Positions 12,378-23,290 of a stretch of DNA of 64,000 bases are shown piece by piece. The stretch lies in NCBI GenBank assembly GCA_000497125.2, contig CM035317.1, positions 132,001-196,000 of the forward strand, given 5' to 3'. Each line of letters starts with the position of its first letter. Positions within the stretch are counted from its first letter, which is position 1. Both the position numbers and the translations under genes were made by a program. The notes below the pieces were generated by a model, which saw only the letters and a list, made by a program, of their open reading frames with translations, was not told the origin of the DNA and did not search any database. The stretch comes from Spironucleus salmonicida (taxonomy: Eukaryota; Fornicata; Diplomonadida; Hexamitidae).

Positions 12378-15300
12378 GAAGTTCTTGTAGTTTCAGGTCA
12401 TCCCCGAGGCAATTTCGGTCAATCGCAGAGCTGGTCATTGTGAAACTCTTAATAGATAATCTTCTTGAATGGTTTTCCGCCCTTGGGATGGTAGCCAACA
12501 AGGCACGAACTGCATCAAATTCCCTTGCAGAAAGTGTAATTAGTATGCGCGTACGGTGCGCAAACTACGATGGGCCTGGAAAGTCGGTTCTATCATTGTA
12601 TAAGTCTCAGGAGAGCCTACTCTGGAGGTTTACGTAAGTGTCCTGCACAGTGTATTCTGTGAAAATTTAGAGGTAGTTCGGAGACTTGGTACGGCTACTT
12701 GCAGGAAATTCCTTATTTTTGGTGTTATATAGATTAGCTTTATTACACATATCATAAGGTAATATAGTATTTTCTTCAATAGTATTCGACTAATGCTGCG
12801 TAATTCAGCAAATAATTTTTCGAGTAGCAAAAATATACTTAATATTATATGTTTATAATAATAAATTTTTATAAGTAATAGGTAAAAAGAATAATTTGGT
12901 AAATGACGACTTTAGCAAATTTAGTAATTTATGGTTAAAATTTAGTTATTGCTTAGGTTTATATAAAAATATTAGTAAATGAAGGCCTAGCTGGTAATTT
13001 TTTAAGGATAGAATACTTATTGGTAAAGTTTATATATGAAACGATATTTATAATGAAAGGTAGTTAAAATTGGTTTATTATAATTAAGGATGGGTTGGTA
13101 CACGCTTATTTTTGAGATATAATATTTTATCAGATTAATCTAGGTTGATAGTAGATTTTGATTAATTTTTGTTTACTTATTTGAAATATTTATTAAGTAC
13201 AAAAATTCTAGTATAGTTATAACAATATTACACTTAAGACAGTTAAAACTATTTCCAAATTTATAATTATATTTCCTTTCTCCATATATTCTTGTGATCG
13301 CTATTAAAATATTGAAAAATACTGCTTTAAAACTTTGCTGCAGTGAATTTAAAGTTTAATAAATATTCAGATATATCCTATCAATTCTTGAAATAATAAA
13401 TTATTATTAACAGCGAATAAGTACAGTTACTTGATATAGTTATGGGATTTGTCGTTAAAAATTTATCTTTAGGCAATGCAAACTAATTAATCATAATATT
13501 TTAGAACATTTTATCTTTTAATTTGTTTTAAGTATAATATTTTTGCAATAAACTTATTTATAATCTTAATTATATATTAAATAATTATATGAATGCTTAT
13601 TTTCAAAAAATATGTTAATAATAAATTATTCCTAATTATGTGATTCTTTATCATTAAACATAAATTCTAAGAATATCATTAATTTTATAATAATTTTTCC
13701 AATTAACTATGGAGTATATATTTCTTATATAATACTTAAACATGAATTTGATAATAAAAATATTAATCATTAAGAAAAATTGTTATTAAAAACTAATATT
13801 ATCAAACTTATTTAACTGGTATAAAAATGTGAATGCAATTGTAAGAAATAGCTTTAATTTAGTTTATTAATTATCAGTTGTATGGTATTCTTAGATTATA
13901 AATATTTCCAGAAGTATTCCTCTAAGAATATTTATAATCAGAATTTAAATAAATAATACATTAAATTTAAATTACAACCAGTAATAAATATAATAATTAT
14001 ATTACTAAAATCGCATTACTTTAAATGAAATATTATATATATATATATATTGATTTAGAAATAAATATAAATGAAGCTACTACTTTTAATAACCATCTTA
14101 CTAGTAAATCTATAAGTATCATTTTATATTCAATTAATATTATTTACTTCTAGCCTATTTTAATTACAATTTCCTTTAATGGCTATGTAATACCATTCGT
14201 AAACTAAAACTTAATATTAATCATATAAAAATATACAGTTTTTATGCAGTTAATCTTATAATTTTTACTTTACAAGCAATTAAATCAAAGTTTATTGAAA
14301 TTTTATAATAATATAATTGAAAATTTTCAAAATATCGAGTTATGATATTTCGCATAACATAATAATAGTTAGTGAATCGATGCTAATTATAGAAGCGGAT
14401 TAACAGAATATCAATTATCCATTACTAGTTTAATAATTTATAAAATTATATATAAATTATTAATATTTTAATGTATTGATACTCAAATTTGTCGTAGTTA
14501 TCATTATAAATTGATCTTAAATGTGAAATTATTTAGAAAACAAAAATGTGCATATAAAACTAAGAATTCTTTAACATTTTATTGTGTTCAGCGCTGCGAT
14601 GAATAAACATATCTAATTTAATAAGAGTATACCATATGTACTTGGTAATACAATTTCGAAAATATAAATAACTTAAGTTTAATATAAATTATTTGGATTA
14701 TATACAATATTTATTAAGAGTTATGCTATATTTTATAACACTATAGAAGAAACTTTATTTTAAATAAAATTTATTATGTTAATTATTTTATGAGCTCATG
14801 GGACATATAATAATATTAATCATTATATAATTAATTTAAATTATTATATATTAAATTTTCACTACAAATAAGAAAGTATTTTGTGAAATTAATAATTTAC
14901 AAAATAAAATCTTAGTAAATAATAATTTATCATCTCGTAAGAATTATGTTAAGTAAATATTTTTATTCTTATATAAAAACATTATCATGATTAACTAATA
15001 ATTTCTAAATATATCCTTCAAATCTGGCGTAATAAAATAGTTAGTGCATCACAATGAATATAATAGCAGCATATATTATTAAAAATAAATGTTATATATC
15101 AGAATCTACAATTAATGTATTTTATTGGCCGGAATGTGATAAAATTCTATTAACATTATTACTAACTATAAGATATCTCTTTCCGAAATTAAATGTTTTT
15201 TTAATTGTTTTACAAGTGAAATAAAATGACAATACTTTTATAATTCTGACGCTAGTAGTATACATTTAAGAATTATGCAAAGTATACAATTTATATATTG

Positions 15301-15923
15301 TATCCGACTATATTATATTTTCTATATAAATTGTGATTATATTTATTACTCAAAATTATATCTTAATAGTTATATAAAAGATAAGACAATATGTTGAATT
15401 TACTCCGGATTTTACCATTTTGTGATTAAATTATCTGCAAACATGTAAATATATAAAATGACATAAATGTTATTATTTTAAGCTTTAGTTTAATAAATAT
15501 ATTCTAACAATAACACATATAAAATAAAAAGACTACCGATTAACAATATTAGAACACAACTTAAAAATAAGATAACAGGAAGAGTATGTATCATTGGTAA
15601 TACTAACAAAAATAATTTTAAACGTAAAGTATAATAAACATATAGCCAGTAATATAATTTTATTAATTTCATTAGACTAATGCTGAGTAAATGTATCGTT
15701 AGTTTCATGATAAAAGTTAAAATTGTAAAAATATTTCTCAAAATAAAGTAAATAATTTATCCATACTTTACAATATATTATCCAGATACTGTACCTAGTC
15801 TTAAGTTTAAGTATAAATATTATACTCTACTAATAATTAATGTGATACCACTGACATAATAACAAAATTTACTATTTAGAAAATGCTTGGTATCCTCCTA
15901 GCGTAGTATCCAATAGTACTTAT
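11470..15923. repeat. Palindrome 2, right arm (4,454 bp)
   Basis: Mirror of 5741-10194. The outer end falls 41 bases inside the PPT gene at 15883. Confidence 0.95.
12378..15882. other. AT-rich arm DNA, mirror of 5782-9286
   Basis: Same content as the left arm: the worn CRMP 5' remnant next to 12378, then AT-rich DNA without a convincing gene. Confidence 0.55.
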
Positions 15924-16728
15924 CCATGGTTTTTCATCATCCGCATACTATATGTCTTAGATGAAATCTATCATATCACGAGAAATGCCTGATGCGCCAG
16001 TAATCAACTGTGAGATTGGAAATGGTTATTGGACTTCCATATTCATGGATGTCTCTAAGTAGGTTAATCTTCTTGCATAATGTATCATAGACCATAATGT
16101 TAGCGAAAGTGGATATATTGGTGTTGGTCACAGTTAAGGTGCTTACCTAATGAGAACCTTGTTGGAGGAGCACAATCACAAGATGTCCCCAATGATAAGA
16201 TTAATCTCCTTATCAGGGCCGCAGGGTGGCTTTTTCTGTGGAGTAAAATCAAAATGCAAAGGCCAATACCTCAGTTGGTTCTAAAAGAAAATAGTATTCT
16301 GGTTAGAGTATTCAAGATTAGGCCAATATGCTGTTGTTGCTTCTTAGTATTGGAGAAATCCGTATAAATTATAGTCGTATGCAAAATATGCGAAGTCACT
16401 CCCATTAGTTGACAATATCCGTGACTTTGACAATTAGAGAAAAACAAACTTCATGTCCGTTGATAAAATAGTGCTATTTGGTGGACCTACTGATGAGGTT
16501 ATTAGTCCATGGTAAAGTGCTTTCTTTGGAACTTGGAAGGATGGGACTGATGCAGAAGTTGACCTTTATAATGAACGCGAGGAATATAAACAAGATACTT
16601 TTGGTTTAAAATCTATGGTCGAACAGAATAGAGTATTCTTTGAAGAAACAGATTTGCATCATGGAGATTATATAACTGACGAAAATTTCATTGTTACCAG
16701 ACTTGTCCCATATTTAAAAACAAACTGA
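15883..16728 (+). CDS. PPT1: Palmitoyl-protein thioesterase, copy B
   Basis: 281 codons and TGA. In order: a short hydrophobic N terminus (MLGILLAQYPIVLIHGFSSS), a conserved PVINCEIGNG segment near residues 39-48, GHSQG with the nucleophile Ser84, SGPQGGFF, a likely catalytic Asp in GGPTDEV, and the C-terminal HHGDY with the likely catalytic His at 259-260. All three parts of the PPT catalytic triad are therefore visible. Many glutamines are TAA or TAG (the Q of GHSQG is TAA), strong evidence for the altered code. The copy diverges from copy A outside the palindrome arm. Substrate and lysosomal location are inferred from the family. Confidence 0.92.
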
Positions 16729-17144
16729 GAATTTATTTATTATTAAAATATAATACTTCTGACAGCTAAATTATTATACAGTAAAAAGTAACCATAGAAT
16801 CGTTAAAAATATCTCACTAACTACATATATTTCCAAATTTGAAAAATCAGCAAATAATTAATTATGAGATTTAATTGCCTAGCTTCAAGGCAGGTTACTA
16901 TCTACAATTTGTATCAAATATCGTTTACAATAGTATAAGTATCATTATATCACGTGCAACAAACTATAAACTATTAAACTCACAGATATCCAAACCAATA
17001 CTAAGAAATACTTTCAACTTTATACTATATTCGCATAAAAGATTAATTGGTCATTAAATAGTCTTCACTTTGTCACTTATATTACAACAGTAGATAAATG
17101 CTCGGCACAAAGTTATTCAGAGAGATGCTTATTTCCTAGGATTT
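16729..17144. other. Intergenic, nothing seen
   Basis: AT-rich. The 60-codon frame at 16875-17057 shows no features of a real gene. Confidence 0.5.
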
Positions 17145-17897
17145 TCACTAAACTTCCTATTTCACCTTCCATGTATCGCTTTCTAGTCCACTGTAGCCTC
17201 TTTTGACCAATTAGTACTACCTATTTATTAAAATCATCACAATAACAGAAAAACCTACAAGAGCAACTGAGATTACGAATATAATCCCAACGTTAACTTT
17301 TATTTCATAACTGCAGTACCTGATGCAGAATCCTCCAGTTTTGACACTCCAAATAGTTGCTATAACCGTATAAGGTACAGTTCTGCTAAAGATCCATACA
17401 GTTGTAGCATATGTCGCTAATTATGACTTTGTAATGTTTACAGACCTATCTTTCTCCGAAAATGGAGTAATTCCAGCCATGCAAAGTTACACTATTGAGG
17501 CTAGCTAAGTTGAGATCTTTCAACGTAAAGTAGGTCAGGCAAGCAGTATACTCGTTGTAATCGTAGGTGGTACAGTTTCTCTGGCTGTTTTAGCACCTGT
17601 ACACGGCGATGATGTCGATATCCTTGCAGTACTGGTTAATTTACAGCGTATTATATTCTAGAATAAGATATTTTAGATCACTGACGAACAGGTAGTGGCC
17701 GCTGCACTTCAGGTAGATAATCGACAAAGAACATACCGCACAGTTCACCAGCTCACCGCAGGAGAGTTACTGCATTAATCCAGTTTTAACGCACTGGGAG
17801 CCCTGACATAGCTGATTTAGGTAGCTTTCATATTTTGCCAGACACGTGCCGTTCTAAATGTATTTTAAGCTATTTTTGGATGAAAAGTAGCCAATTG
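17145..17897 (-). pseudogene. Decayed CRMP related to the palindrome 2 CRMP
   Basis: Read on the minus strand this follows the CRMP at 9287-10309: GYF, NGTCL, NQLCQGSQC, SCGELVNC, NQYCKDID, then a membrane segment (VGIIFVISVALVGFSVIVMIL) and TGA at 17145-17147. Many cysteines of the family have been replaced, and a one-base shift lies near 17320-17340, just before the membrane segment. The upstream part is missing: homology stops at about 17897, where a plus-strand CRMP begins head to head. Confidence 0.8.
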
Positions 17898-20212
17898 GCA
17901 CATCCTGCCGATGTGGCGCAAAATATAACATAAAGCCAAATTGCGCGGGCTGCGACGGGGAGAGCTGCAGCAGCTGCACGCACGGTTACTTCTTCACAGA
18001 TGGAACGTGCAATATTTGCATCTCAAACTGCCTAATTTGCAGCGGTCCGTTAAATTGCAGCCAGTGCCTAAACGGCTATTTTGAGACACCGGAACGCTGC
18101 CTGCCGTGCGCTGCGAGCATGGAAATCGGCGTAAAATGCCAGTGCGGAAATGCAAAACTAGAGAACTGCGCTGAATGCAATGGGAATTCGTGCGCTAAGT
18201 GCAGGAGCGAATTCAAGCTGATTTCGGGAGGCTGCATTAAGGACCAGTGCTAGAGCGATGCAGACTGTGCAAAACCGGAGTTCTGTGCGGTTAGTCCCAG
18301 TGAGGTGAATTTGTGCAAGGCCTGCGGGAGCATGTGTCAATCCTGCACAGAAAATGAAAATAAGTGCTTAAGCTGCAAGAATGGTATGTTTTTGGACTAG
18401 AATGTGTGTAAAACGTGTGGCACTAGCATAGCTGCTGGGGTTTAGTGTTAGTGCGGCGATATTCTGGTTGATAATTGCGGCAAATGTGGTGATAATGTCT
18501 GCGAAATCTGCGTCAGCGGGTTCAGATTAGAGGCTGATAAATGCACTTTGTGCTCAGAAGAATAGTAATTAGGACGTTACTGCACGTGCTAAGGCTTTAG
18601 CATAACAAATTGCATCTCCTGTGATGATATTGGGTGCAGCGCGTGCAAGACCCCTTTGACACTTAAGGGGTAGGTATGTCTAGCAGATGAGTGCTTAATA
18701 GATTCTGAATGTAAAAGAGGGCAGTTTTGTTAAACAAGTAGTATTGTGACTAATGCATGCGTGAATTGTGCGGATAGCCGTGATTAATGTGCAGGTTCAG
18801 CTGAGAACTGCATATCCTGTGGTCCCAACAAGTTTTTAGTTAACGCAGTTTGCATAAATTGCAGCTTTAATTAGGAGCCGGGTGCTGCTTGCAACTGCGG
18901 TTTAATGAAGATTGAAAATTGTGGCTTATGCGGTGATAATGTGTGTAATTTGTGCATAAATGGATACCGTCCAGATAGTAACGCATGTGTTGCCTGCTCT
19001 ATAACTCAACCAATAGGCAGTTCCTGCGACTGCCAGGGATAAGGAGTGTAAAACTGTGTTTCGTGTGATTCTACAGGCTGTCGTGCGTGTTTAGGTGAGT
19101 TCAAGCTGATATAAAGAGAGTGCGTCGCCGATGAATGCCAGACTAATGAGGAATGCGTAAAAGGCTAGTTCTGCTAGATCAGCGCAAACTTAGCAAACCT
19201 GTGCGAGAAGTGCTCAGAAACCTGTGAGACCTGCTAAACTTCAGCAAATAACTGCCTTAGCTGCAAAACTGACAGCTACTTACAAGAGAACCAATGCTAA
19301 ACCTGCGCGTTCAGCTAACCGCTAGGAAAGATCTGCACATGCGGCTCTGCAAATGTGGAAAACTGCGACTAGTGCATGGAAAACATCTGCAAGGCCTGTA
19401 TAGAGAACTACAGTCTGCAACGCACCGCCTGCGTACTATGTTAGAATTCCTTACCAATTGGCTCAAGTTGCACGTGTCAGGGGCTGCAGATTCCCAATTG
19501 CGCAAAATGTAACGACTCCGGCTGCGCTGAGTGCGTACTAGAGTCATAATTGGTCAACGGTGTATGCGTGCAGAACTTGTGCAGCGAGAGCGTAAAGTGC
19601 CCAACGGGGCAGATTTGCGAGATATTACCAGGAAAACCGAATGTCTGCAAGGTGTGCACACCAAATTGTCAATAGTGCAGTATGGTCGGATCCTGCGATT
19701 TGTGCCAGAGCGATTTCTTTAAAAACGGGGTAGCCTGCACGAGATGCGTAGAGATCAGTAGCGAAGAGTGCAACTGCGCCGGAACAATGATAAAATAATG
19801 CGCTAGATGCGATAAAGACTAATGCAGTTTATGTGCGATCGGCGCAATCTTCAAGGATGGAGCGTGCGTAAGCTGCTCAGAAATGCAGTTGGGAGGCGTC
19901 TGCATCTGCGGAAAACTCGTAGCAAACTGCGTTTCGTGCGATAGCAACGGCGGCTGTGGTACATGTCTGGATGGATTGAGAAACGTAGATGGGCAGTGCG
20001 TGGACTGTACTAAAAATCCAGAGCTTTGCAAGACAAATTTAGGTACAAATCAGATAATATATATCGTACTTGGCGTTATAGCGGGAGTTTGTTTGATCAT
20101 AGGAATTGTTATTGTAGTTAAGATAGTGAAAAAGCGCAAATCTATTAAAAGTGATGAGTATAATAGCGCTGAGCTACTGACGAGGAATAATTCCAGCAGC
20201 TAGATGTACTGA
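17858..20212 (+). CDS. CRMP, 784 residues, with a borrowed 5' end
   Basis: Open from ATG 17858 to TGA 20210-20212 with about thirty in-frame TAA/TAG glutamines and no TGA. The ectodomain has many CxxC modules. One membrane segment (YIVLGVIAGVCLIIGIVIVV) is followed by a basic tail KIVKKRKSIKSDEY and the end NNSSSQMY. It is a paralogue of the CRMP at 31952-34294; homology starts at QPIGTSCRCG (17888). The first ten codons and the ATG lie in DNA that is antisense to the decayed CRMP at 17145-17897, so the original start region was replaced by a rearrangement. An AGTGAA hexamer overlaps the stop region. Whether the gene is expressed is unknown. Confidence 0.85.
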
Positions 20213-21910
20213 GTGAAGAATTTGCATGGTCGGGTTACTGATACGTAATATTTGAATAATAAAAATAAATGGTCGATTTTAGCAGTAACTATGGAGAAAA
20301 TTATAGATTATTGGAGTAGGAGAGATTTAATTAGGTAAATCGACCTACTGGTAGCTAGTAGAAGCAATTTAGTTAAGGTGGCGGAATCATAATTCAAAGG
20401 TATAACAGCGGATACTAGTTCATGATGATTTTGGTGGCTCTTATTATATATGTTTAAGTGAATTTTGGTTAGGACTATATGAAAATGGGATTTAATTAAA
20501 GGACCACAACAAGCTGGAAAATTCACAAAAATTAATGTCTATAGTTTATTAAGTTAAGTACTATTTAATATCAAAATAAAGCGATTAAACTAGTTAATAC
20601 TTTAAAACAAATTATTGTTGGTAACATCTGAGTTTCACGTACTTTCGGCATGCAACTTGTATATTTAAATATTAAGGTAGCGTCGTAAGTAGTTTATTTT
20701 ATTAGTTAAATCTAAATATACCTTTTACATATAAATTTATTATAAATATCTGTTACTAGTATACCTGTTAATACTTTACATCTGGTACATATTTAAATTT
20801 TTCATTATTTTAAATTAAAAGTAATATTATATGCATATAATACGTATGAAATGAAACTGTAAACTTAGTGTAATTATATATTGCTTTAGGTAATAAGAAA
20901 CTTTTATATTATTCTGGTGTAATTAAAATATTCTAGAAAAGGTATTGACAATAATTTAAGTTGAAAATATCAACTTAATTTTTTATCTTCCGTTATGACA
21001 ATTGATTAGTTTTATTTTATACTGATTTAAATTGGACTAGTGTTAATCTCTATTATATTATTGTATATTTTTCTTATAACTTATTTCATCTTAGTTTTAT
21101 AAATATACGAATTTATTTTCAGTATACTATAATATATTCAACTTCAACCCTACATATACACTGTTTTCTTACCACTTAAAATATTTATTAATTCTAAAAA
21201 TAAACCTACTATTTACAGGAATTTCTGATTTCCTAATTTTAATTTAATAATTATAACATCAGTATACTTCACTTTATATAAAATCGAATTTTTATGAAAA
21301 TGTATTCTAATATAATATTTTATGATTTGTTAATAAATCAAAATTAAACTTAAATTTAGTTGCACCAGTTTCCTATCAAAATAGCATATTATAATATATC
21401 TATAAAACTACATTTTAACCTATATCAGGAGCTAAAAATGAATACACATAACTTAAGGAGAATGAAAAGTGATCGTTTAGGTGAAGGCTGTCGTATACCT
21501 CTCATCCCACATTTAAATTGTATGACTGAGGAACAGCCTAGACTAATCTAAATGAGCGATATTCGTTTGGCGTAATGCAATTTGTCAATTTCGGATAATT
21601 TGAGTTTACCCGAACCTGATTTTGTAGATATATAGGCAGTTTTGAATTAAGATTGGTAGTATCAGTGAATTTAATAGTTTGAAGTTGTTTTCGAGTAATG
21701 ATTTAATTTTAGGAAGAAAAGTACTTTAATCTCAAATTTGACGTTGGTTAGAAGTGATTTTAATGGTTAAATACATATATAGATCTAGCTGAGATAAAAT
21801 ATTACAACTAATATTTCTAGCTACACAAAATTAAACTTTTTACTAAAGCATTTATATTAGTTAAAAGTTGAGGAATTTATACTAATATGTATAATAGTAC
21901 TAATATAAGA
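20213..21910. other. Intergenic, AT-rich, with coding-like traces
   Basis: From 20291 a plus-strand frame begins MEKIIDYWSRRDLIRQ and is broken by several TGA codons before about 20560. It may be a dead gene of unknown family. The remainder is AT-rich; a small open frame at 21438-21668 is listed separately. Confidence 0.4.
21438..21668 (+). CDS. Small hypothetical protein, 76 residues, doubtful
   Basis: ATG-to-TGA frame with TAA/TAG glutamines, less AT-rich than its surroundings, ending PDFVDIQAVLNQDWQYQ. No motif is recognised and no neighbour suggests a role. It could be chance. Confidence 0.25.
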
Positions 21911-21981
21911 TTTTAAGAAATTCGAACCTGCGCGAGTCGCTAGGCCCGGCACCCCCGCTCCCCCGATTTTCCCCTTCAAAA

Positions 21982-22341
21982 ATGGCCATTGACAACAAAG
22001 CCAAGTCCAGATCCACCCGTGCCGGTATCATCTTCCCCGTCGGTCGTATCCACAGGCATCTCAAGGAGGGCCGCTACGCCGACCGTATCTCCTCCGACGC
22101 CCCCGTCTACATGGCCGCCATCCTCGAGTCCGTCATCGACGAGGTGTTCAAGGAAGCCCTCAACCAGAAGGACAAGAAGTCCACCAAGCGTATCACCCCC
22201 AACAACATCGTGAACGCCATCCGCAAGGACAAGGAGCTCAACGAGATCTTCAAGGACGTCGTCATCCGCGACGGCGGTGTCGCCAGACTCGAGGACGAGA
22301 AGAAGCACACCTCCAAGTCCAAGAAGTCCCAGGACCAGTGA
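21982..22341 (+). CDS. H2A: Histone H2A, left copy
   Basis: 119 residues. The H2A fold is plain: AGIIFPVGRIHRHLKEGRYADRIS, then APVYMAAILESVIDEVFKEA (alpha-2), RITPNNIVNAIRKDKELNE and VVIRDGGV. It packs DNA with H2B in the nucleosome. The sequence is divergent after the alpha-2 helix. The tail ends KSKKSQDQ, close to but not the SQ(E/D)-hydrophobic end of H2A.X. The gene is GC-rich, uses only CAG for glutamine, has an AAAAATG start context, and carries AGTGA across its stop. Its 3' end faces the gene at 22361 with 19 bp between them. Confidence 0.93.
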   Translation: MAIDNKAKSRSTRAGIIFPVGRIHRHLKEGRYADRISSDAPVYMAAILESVIDEVFKEALNQKDKKSTKRITPNNIVNAIRKDKELNEIFKDVVIRDGGVARLEDEKKHTSKSKKSQDQ

Positions 22342-22360
22342 TATATTCTTGTTTACCCTG

Positions 22361-22741
22361 TCACTCCCTCTCGCCCAGGTACTCCGCCACCATGCGAATC
22401 CCGGCGTCCAGCCGCTGCAGCGCGACGCGCATCCCGAGCTGGTCCGCCGTTCCCAGCACGTCCTTCTCCATGGACGTGAACCGCTGGGCCAGCTGCAGAA
22501 TGTCGTGCGCGATGATCGTCACCGGGTCGATCAGGGTGGCCTGCGACAGCTTCCGCAGCAGGTCGTCTGCCGCCAGCCGCAGCTGGTGCATGGCCGGGAA
22601 GGAGATGATGTGGGTGCTGATTTTCTGCTCGAAGTCGAAGCTGGCAAATTGGGACTGCATACCGATGAGCAGGTTGAGCTTGGAGTTTCTGCTCTCCAGC
22701 ATAGCCTGATAGGCCTCGTCTGCGGCATCTACGCTGCTCAT
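22361..22741 (-). CDS. Hypothetical helical protein, 126 residues, left copy
   Basis: Starts MSSVDAADEAYQAMLESRNS at the ATG 22741; a longer frame upstream lacks an ATG. It is predicted helical throughout, with heptad-like spacing, no membrane segment and no cysteine motif. It is GC-rich and free of reassigned glutamine codons, like its convergent neighbour H2A, which suggests good expression. The stop is in GAGTGAC. I do not recognise the family. Because it lies whole in the palindrome arm, an identical copy exists at 28636-29016. Confidence 0.75.
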   Translation of the reverse strand: MSSVDAADEAYQAMLESRNSKLNLLIGMQSQFASFDFEQKISTHIISFPAMHQLRLAADDLLRKLSQATLIDPVTIIAHDILQLAQRFTSMEKDVLGTADQLGMRVALQRLDAGIRMVAEYLGERE

Positions 22742-23226
22742 ATTTTGCGGGATATGATATGTTAATATAAAGTATTCAGAATGTGTGAAAATTATTTTGT
22801 GCAGATAAATATTATACACCGTATACTAATTAGCTACTCTGGACGGATGCGCAGCCCAGGCTATCCAGCAAGACCTGCAAATCAAGCCTCTCACTACTTT
22901 GCCAGTCGTTTGTGTGCATTGTAGCTAGCTTGAACTGCTTCGCTCTCGCTCCAGAAGCCTTATCTGGCGATGGCTGTCCGCTGCGCCAGACTTGCTGCTG
23001 CAAATTACGCAATTTTAACTAAACAGCTACTGCAATGCAGGATAATCGCAGATGCAAGCTAGAACACCTAGCGATTTGCTAGGCTTGATAGTGAACCTGT
23101 AGCGGGCAAGCTATTTTTTCAAACACGATGGAAGTGGATTATTGGCAAAAATGGTATTACTGTATAGGGGCTAGCTAACTATGAGTGCACGTGAGTTCCT
23201 TATCACTGGAGTGTCATATTTCTTAT
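22742..23226. other. Conserved arm block upstream of the 126-residue gene
   Basis: About 485 bp in palindrome 3, moderately GC-rich between 22830 and 23190, mirrored at 28151-28635. It is rich in CTAG-containing words (GCTAGC, CCTAGC). It holds frames without an ATG and no clear gene; it may be the promoter region of the helical gene or a worn CRMP piece. Confidence 0.4.
23055..23071. repeat. 17-bp direct repeat, copy 1
   Basis: CAAGCTAGAACACCTAG occurs here and again at 24411-24427, upstream of the CRMP start at 24343; an inverted copy lies at 28306-28322 in the other arm. Confidence 0.7.
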
Positions 23227-23290
23227 GCTATTTCGCGATTATGCTAATTATTAATATAAATATTATATTATATAGAGAAATTTTCTTTAC

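Larger units (their letters stand above)
21911..23226. repeat. Palindrome 3, left arm (1,316 bp)
   Basis: Reverse complement of 28151-29466; partners sum to 51377. No difference was seen in the coding parts compared. It carries histone H2A and a small convergent gene. Confidence 0.95.
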
